From Streptomyces sp. NBC_01214 (lineage in GTDB: Bacteria; Actinomycetota; Actinomycetes; Streptomycetales; Streptomycetaceae): a stretch of DNA of 64,000 nucleotides. The stretch lies in assembly GCF_026340975.1 (NCBI RefSeq), contig NZ_JAPEOS010000001.1:124001-188000 (forward strand). Direction: 5' to 3'. Both the position numbers and the translations under genes were made by a program. Below the pieces are notes generated by a model. The model ran no database searches and was not told where the DNA came from. It saw nothing but the letters and a program-made list of their open reading frames with translations. Positions 60,306 through 64,000 of the stretch are shown here, piece after piece. Numbering within the stretch: the stretch's first letter is position 1; each line of letters begins with the position of its first letter.

Positions 60306-61213
60306 ATGGCGTCCGGCGGGCCGCAGGTCATCGTGCACGCACCCGACCACCGGGGGTTGCACGAGGCCAGCGTCGCAGGCAGGAGCGCAGGTCGGGCGTG
60401 GTCGCCCCGGGACCTCCGCCGCGTGTTGCGGCGGGCGGGGGTGCCCGCGGACATCGACCTCGGCCATCCCGGACAGGTGCGCTGGCGTGCCGACCCGGAC
60501 CTGTGGCCCGACCGCCCCTGGCGCAGGCGCGCCCAGGCCTGCCTCATGATGATCGGGCTCCTGGTGTCCGGCGCCGTGCTCTTCCGGATGGGGCTGACGG
60601 ACACCCTCGGAGCACTCACCTTCGGCGGTCGGGTCATGGGGGTGGTGTTCCTGCTCGCCGCGCTGGTGGAGGCGGTCACGGCAGCCGCCGTCCTCGACCA
60701 CTGGGGCAAGCGGGTCACCCGGTACGCGGGGCAGTGCGTCCCGCCTTCGGGAAACCGACCCTGAACGCCGCCCGCACCAGCCTGTACGTACCGGCCCACC
60801 CCACGTTCCGCAACGAGGGGTCCATCAGCATCTTCGTCGTCGGAACGCAGTGGTCGGCCACGATGTGGCCGAGCGCCTTCCGGGAGAAGGGCACCGGGCT
60901 GGCGAGGTGGCGGGACGAGCTGGGCGACGATTTCTTCCGCTACCGGTCGAGGATCTACCGCAGCAGCGCGGTCATGAACATGCCGCAGGCCCCCGACTGG
61001 GCCGCCATGTGGTGGGTGATGCCGAAATGGCGTGCGGGAAAGCTCTTCGCGCCCGGCGAGACCGTCCCCTACATGCAGGTCCACATCGCCCGCGACCCGG
61101 ACAGCCGGGAAGTGCTCAGCGAGGACGAGCAGGAGCCGTACGGGATGAAGACCAGGTCGACGTGGATCGACCAGCCGGTCGCCCTGCTCCGCCGGGCCGC
61201 CGAGAAGCCGTAG
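60306..61213 (+). pseudogene. Membrane protein gene with a single frameshift
   Basis: From ATG 60306 the frame (MASGGPQVIVHAPDHRGLHEASVAG, two membrane helices around GLLVSGAVLFRMG and VMGVVFLLAALVEAVTAAAV) stops at 60764. The sense continues from about 60730 in the next frame as AVRPAFGKPTLNAARTSLYVPAHPTFRNEGSISIFVVGTQWSAT to 61213. The switch lies at the G run near 60728-60730, so one base gained or lost explains it (real mutation or sequencing error). Joined, it is about 300 residues. Family unknown. Confidence 0.65.
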
Positions 61214-61247
61214 GCAGGACCGGCCGACCCTTCGGCCGACGCCTGCG

Positions 61248-61919
61248 TCAGCAGACCCCGGGAAGCGCGCGCTCCAGGGCGTCGAACGCGCCGTTCACAC
61301 GCGATCGGTGGTCCTCGGCCACCTCGGCCGCGCGCTCGCCCGCCAGCAGGCGTCGGGCCGTGGCGACGTAGACGGCCCGGTACGCGGCGACGGTCAGTGC
61401 TGCCGCGAGGCGGACGCCGGGGCCGTCGCCCCCGGGGGCGGTCTCTGCCATCACGTCCCCCAGCGCCTGCTCCACCTCCTCGACGCCCTCGCGCGCCCGC
61501 GCCCGCAGGGCTGGCGAGTCCAGCACGATGCGCCAGAAGTACGGGAAGTTGTCGCTCACCGCCGCCAGCGGATGGCCCTGGTCCAGGAGTTGGAGCAGCA
61601 GGGCGCGCAGAGCCGCGGACGGGGACTCGCCGGCCGGGCGGCCGCGTACCGCAGCCGTGAAGAGCTCGACGGCTTCGGGGATCCGGTCCAGGAAGAGGTC
61701 TTCCTTGCGGGGGAAGTGGTTGAAGACCGTCATCGTGGAGACGTGAGCGGCCTGGGCGACCTCCGCCACGGTCACCCGGTCGAAGCCGCGCGCCGCGAAC
61801 AGCATCGTCGCCTCGTCGGAGATCCGCTGCCGGGTCTCGCGCTTCTTGCGCTCCCGCAAGGTCAACGCCGGGTCGGCCACGCGCTCTCCGGAGCCGCGCC
61901 TCTCAGTTTCCTCGGTCAC
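61248..61919 (-). CDS. TetR-family repressor
   Basis: A 223-residue regulator from GTG 61919. The HTH is TRQRISDEATMLFAARGFDRVTVAEVAQAAHVSTMTVFNHFPRKEDLFL. The C-terminal domain (LRALLLQLLDQGHPLAAVSDNFPYFWRIVLDSPALRARA) is of the common ligand-binding type. Divergent from the FAD monooxygenase across 48 bp that contain an inverted repeat; it probably represses that gene. Confidence 0.92.
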   Translation of the reverse strand: MTEETERRGSGERVADPALTLRERKKRETRQRISDEATMLFAARGFDRVTVAEVAQAAHVSTMTVFNHFPRKEDLFLDRIPEAVELFTAAVRGRPAGESPSAALRALLLQLLDQGHPLAAVSDNFPYFWRIVLDSPALRARAREGVEEVEQALGDVMAETAPGGDGPGVRLAAALTVAAYRAVYVATARRLLAGERAAEVAEDHRSRVNGAFDALERALPGVC

Positions 61920-61930
61920 AGGCAACACTA

Positions 61931-61956
61931 TAGCGACTCTAAAACTTTAGTGACTA
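61931..61956. promoter_or_regulatory. Likely TetR operator / overlapping promoters
   Basis: TAGCGACTCTAAAACTTTAG followed by TGACTA forms an imperfect inverted repeat (core CTAAA-AC-TTTAG) that fills the short divergent region. Confidence 0.65.
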
Positions 61957-61967
61957 CAGTGAACTCC

Positions 61968-63560
61968 ATGGACTCCATGAACTCGGACTTTGACGTAGTG
62001 GTGGCCGGGGGCGGCCCGGTCGGACTGATGCTTGCCTGCGAGCTCCGGCTCGGTGGCGCGCGCGTTGTGGTGGTCGAGCGGCGCACCGAAGTGGACCGGA
62101 CCATCAAGGCAGGGTCGATCAACACACCGACCGCCGAGGCTTTCTACCGGCGCGGCATGCTGCCCGCACTGGCCGAGGTCCAGCTGCGCTCCGTCGAGCG
62201 GTTCCGGGCGTTCGTACGCGAACAGGAAGGGGCCCGGGGAAGCGGACAACCTGCCCGCGCACCGGCCAAGTTCGCCGGGCACTTCGCCGGGATCATGCTG
62301 CGCGGGGAGCTGCTGGACGCGGCCGACCCGGACTTCGTGAACGCCGGTCCCGCCCAGGACATCAGCCTCGTACCGCAGCAGGAGATCGAGCGGCTCCTCA
62401 CCGATCGCGCCCGCGTGCTCGGCGCCGAGGTGCGCAGCGGCACCGAGCTGACGGGATTCCACGCGGTCGACGGCGGAATCGAGGTCCGCGTGGCCCGGGT
62501 GGCCCGCGGATCCGGCGACGGATCCTGCGACGGATCCGGCAAGGTGATACGCGCGCACTGGCTCGTGGGCTGCGACGGCGGCCGCAGCACGGTGCGCAAA
62601 CTCGCCGGTTTCGCCTTCCCCGGTACGGATCCGCAGATCACCGGTCACCAAGCGCTCGTCGAGATGACCGGGTCCGAAGCCCTTCGACCCGGCTGGAACC
62701 ACACGGACACCGGGATGTACGTGCACGGGCCGATGCCCGGCCGCATCCTCACCGTCGAGTTCGACGGGCCGCCGGCCGACCGTGAAGCGCCGGTCACCGC
62801 GGAGCAGTTGCAGGCGAGTCTGCGACGTGTCTCCGGGGCCGAGGTCACGATCACCGGGGTGCGCACCGCCACCCGCTTCACCGACCACGCGCGCCAGGCG
62901 GCCGACTACCGTGCGGGCCGGATCCTCCTGGCGGGCGACGCCGCGCACGTCCACTCGCCGTTCGGCGGCCAGGGACTGAACCTCGGGATCGGGGACGCGA
63001 TGAACCTCGGCTGGAAACTGGCCGCGGTCGTACGCGGCCGGGCACCGGACGGGCTGCTGGACTCGTACACGGCCGAACGACACCCGATCGGGGCATCGGT
63101 GCTCGAATGGACCAGGGCACAAGTCGCGTTGATGCGGCCGGATCCACAGGCCCGGGCGCTGCGCAGCGTCGTCGCCGAGCTGACCGGGTCGATCGCGGGC
63201 ACCACGTATTTCGCCAAGAAGATCTCCGGCGTTTCGCACCGGTACGACCTTCCCGGCAGCCATCCACTGGTCGGCCGCAGCGCACCGGATCTCGCGTTCA
63301 CCGACGGGACGCGCCTCGCGGACCTGCTTCACGACGGGCGGGCGCTCCTGCTCGATCTCGCCGACGACGCGGGGCTCAGGGCGCACGCGGAGGGGTACGG
63401 CGAGTACGTGCGGGTCGTCACCGCCGCCTGCCCGGGCGGACCGGAGCCGGCCGGGCTGCTCGTACGCCCCGACGGAATCGTCGCCTGGGCAGCAGGCGCC
63501 GGGGACGGGGTCGCCGACGCGCTGTCGCGGTGGTTCGGCCCGGGCCGATGCGGCGGATGA
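61968..63560 (+). CDS. FAD-dependent aromatic-type monooxygenase (PHBH family)
   Basis: A 530-residue flavoprotein hydroxylase. The N-terminal FAD motif is VVVAGGGPVGLMLACELRLGGARVVVVERR, the middle motif LVGCDGGRSTVRK near 205, and the GD motif ILLAGDAAHVHSPFGGQGLNLGIGDAMNLGWKLA near 320. A thioredoxin-like C-terminal region follows. These enzymes hydroxylate phenolic or polyketide substrates, and many inactivate rifampicin-like drugs. The substrate is not evident. ATG 61968 is used; no clear ribosome site is seen. Confidence 0.92.
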   Translation: MDSMNSDFDVVVAGGGPVGLMLACELRLGGARVVVVERRTEVDRTIKAGSINTPTAEAFYRRGMLPALAEVQLRSVERFRAFVREQEGARGSGQPARAPAKFAGHFAGIMLRGELLDAADPDFVNAGPAQDISLVPQQEIERLLTDRARVLGAEVRSGTELTGFHAVDGGIEVRVARVARGSGDGSCDGSGKVIRAHWLVGCDGGRSTVRKLAGFAFPGTDPQITGHQALVEMTGSEALRPGWNHTDTGMYVHGPMPGRILTVEFDGPPADREAPVTAEQLQASLRRVSGAEVTITGVRTATRFTDHARQAADYRAGRILLAGDAAHVHSPFGGQGLNLGIGDAMNLGWKLAAVVRGRAPDGLLDSYTAERHPIGASVLEWTRAQVALMRPDPQARALRSVVAELTGSIAGTTYFAKKISGVSHRYDLPGSHPLVGRSAPDLAFTDGTRLADLLHDGRALLLDLADDAGLRAHAEGYGEYVRVVTAACPGGPEPAGLLVRPDGIVAWAAGAGDGVADALSRWFGPGRCGG

Positions 63561-63668
63561 GAACCCGGCGCAGCCCCGGCCGCACGTTCCCGTGAGAAAG
63601 GTGTTATCCCCGTGTCCCTCACGGGTCTCCTTCAGTGTCAGGCCAGTTGGGCCGTCACCTTCGAGGAG

Positions 63669-64000
63669 ATGCGATGCGGTATCACGACGATGAGTTCACG
63701 TACGGCGCGGACGCGAACGCAGGGGCGGACGTGGACGTGAACGTGAACGTGGTCGGTGCTGGTTCCGGGTCGGGCCGGCGCGGGCGGGCGCGCGCCGCGG
63801 GCAGGGCGGCCGGTGGCCACCGCAAGGGCCGTCGCCGGACTCCCCTGATGGCGGCGGCCGCCGTAGTCCTGCTGGCCGGGGTCGGGAGCGGCTACGCCCT
63901 CATATCCGGCGGGGCCCCGGAACGCACTGCGGCAACGGGCTCCCCCTCCGCCCTCGCCGGCCGGCCGGACGCGGTGGACGGTCCGCCGACCGCCTCGGCA
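63669..64000 (+). CDS. Membrane-anchored or exported hypothetical protein, partial
   Basis: The first ~110 residues of a gene running off the window. A polar Asp/Val/Asn-rich start (MRYHDDEFTYGADANAGADV) and a basic patch (GGHRKGRRRT) precede one membrane helix or signal segment (PLMAAAAVVLLAGVGSGYALI), then a Ser/Pro/Ala-rich external part. GAGGAG abuts the ATG, so the true start may lie elsewhere. No domain is visible yet. Confidence 0.5.

Noticed and set aside
61308..61967. In-frame upstream extension of the FAD monooxygenase
   Set aside because: It runs antisense through the divergent TetR gene and the operator; the FAD motif begins right after ATG 61968.

Overview
This window is high-GC actinobacterial DNA and reads as the chromosome of a Streptomyces. 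The evidence is the strong third-position GC bias, frequent GTG starts, GGAGG-type ribosome binding sites, HspR/HAIR heat-shock control, a RheA/hsp18 pair, and a cold-shock cluster of the SCO5918-5921 type.

Layout. (1) 1-16.6 kb is a conserved core. It holds the start of clpB, a PPOX-type oxidoreductase, the dnaK-grpE-dnaJ-hspR operon with HspR (HAIR) operators, a sugar transferase, a large membrane Fe-S oxidoreductase, a Yip1 protein, a phosphoribosyltransferase with dcd, and tRNA-Gly(CCC). Set into it are a small operon at 1.6-2.2 kb (a secreted peptide with three 13-residue DTGW repeats plus a Rieske-like protein without its cluster ligands, facing a LuxR-type regulator) and two related small proteins at 4.3-4.9 kb. 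(2) 16.56-44.28 kb is an accessory island at the 3' end of tRNA-Gly. Copies of the tRNA 3' end recur at 38.84, 41.45 and 44.24 kb. The second and third are each followed by a decayed tyrosine integrase, and a further integrase fragment lies at 34.3 kb. The first 22 kb is rich in stress genes: a damaged IS630-like element, CspA, DEAD-box helicase, CBS protein, hsp18 with RheA-like repressor, DUF2267 pair, CsbD, STAS and SpoIIE-phosphatase proteins, PRC-barrel, hemolysin III, and an MMPL transporter with a two-component system. The two small modules that follow carry a Shedu defence nuclease and a YdcF/NERD/membrane-protein set.

The island also holds two near-identical long noncoding blocks of about 0.7 kb (23.65-24.41 and 29.26-29.97 kb). 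Each has the same well-formed promoter, a dense array of GCAGT motifs and a terminator hairpin that co-varies between the copies. One sits before a decayed cold-shock gene and the other before an intact MerR-like gene. This is my main candidate for an undescribed element.

(3) 44.3-64 kb is again ordinary to accessory chromosome. It has a TetR/hydrolase divergon with a perfect palindromic operator, relics of a second hsp18/DUF2267 locus and of a DUF5994 gene, and a translationally coupled pair of a cyclase-like protein and a 1,792-residue STAND-TPR protein that share a short glycine-rich motif at facing ends. A sulfide/persulfide detoxification regulon follows (persulfide dioxygenase-rhodanese fusion, rhodanese, TauE, rhodanese-DUF2892, CstR) with four matching palindromic operators. 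Last come a frameshifted membrane gene and a TetR/FAD-monooxygenase divergon. All family names come from reading the translated sequence; no database search was run.
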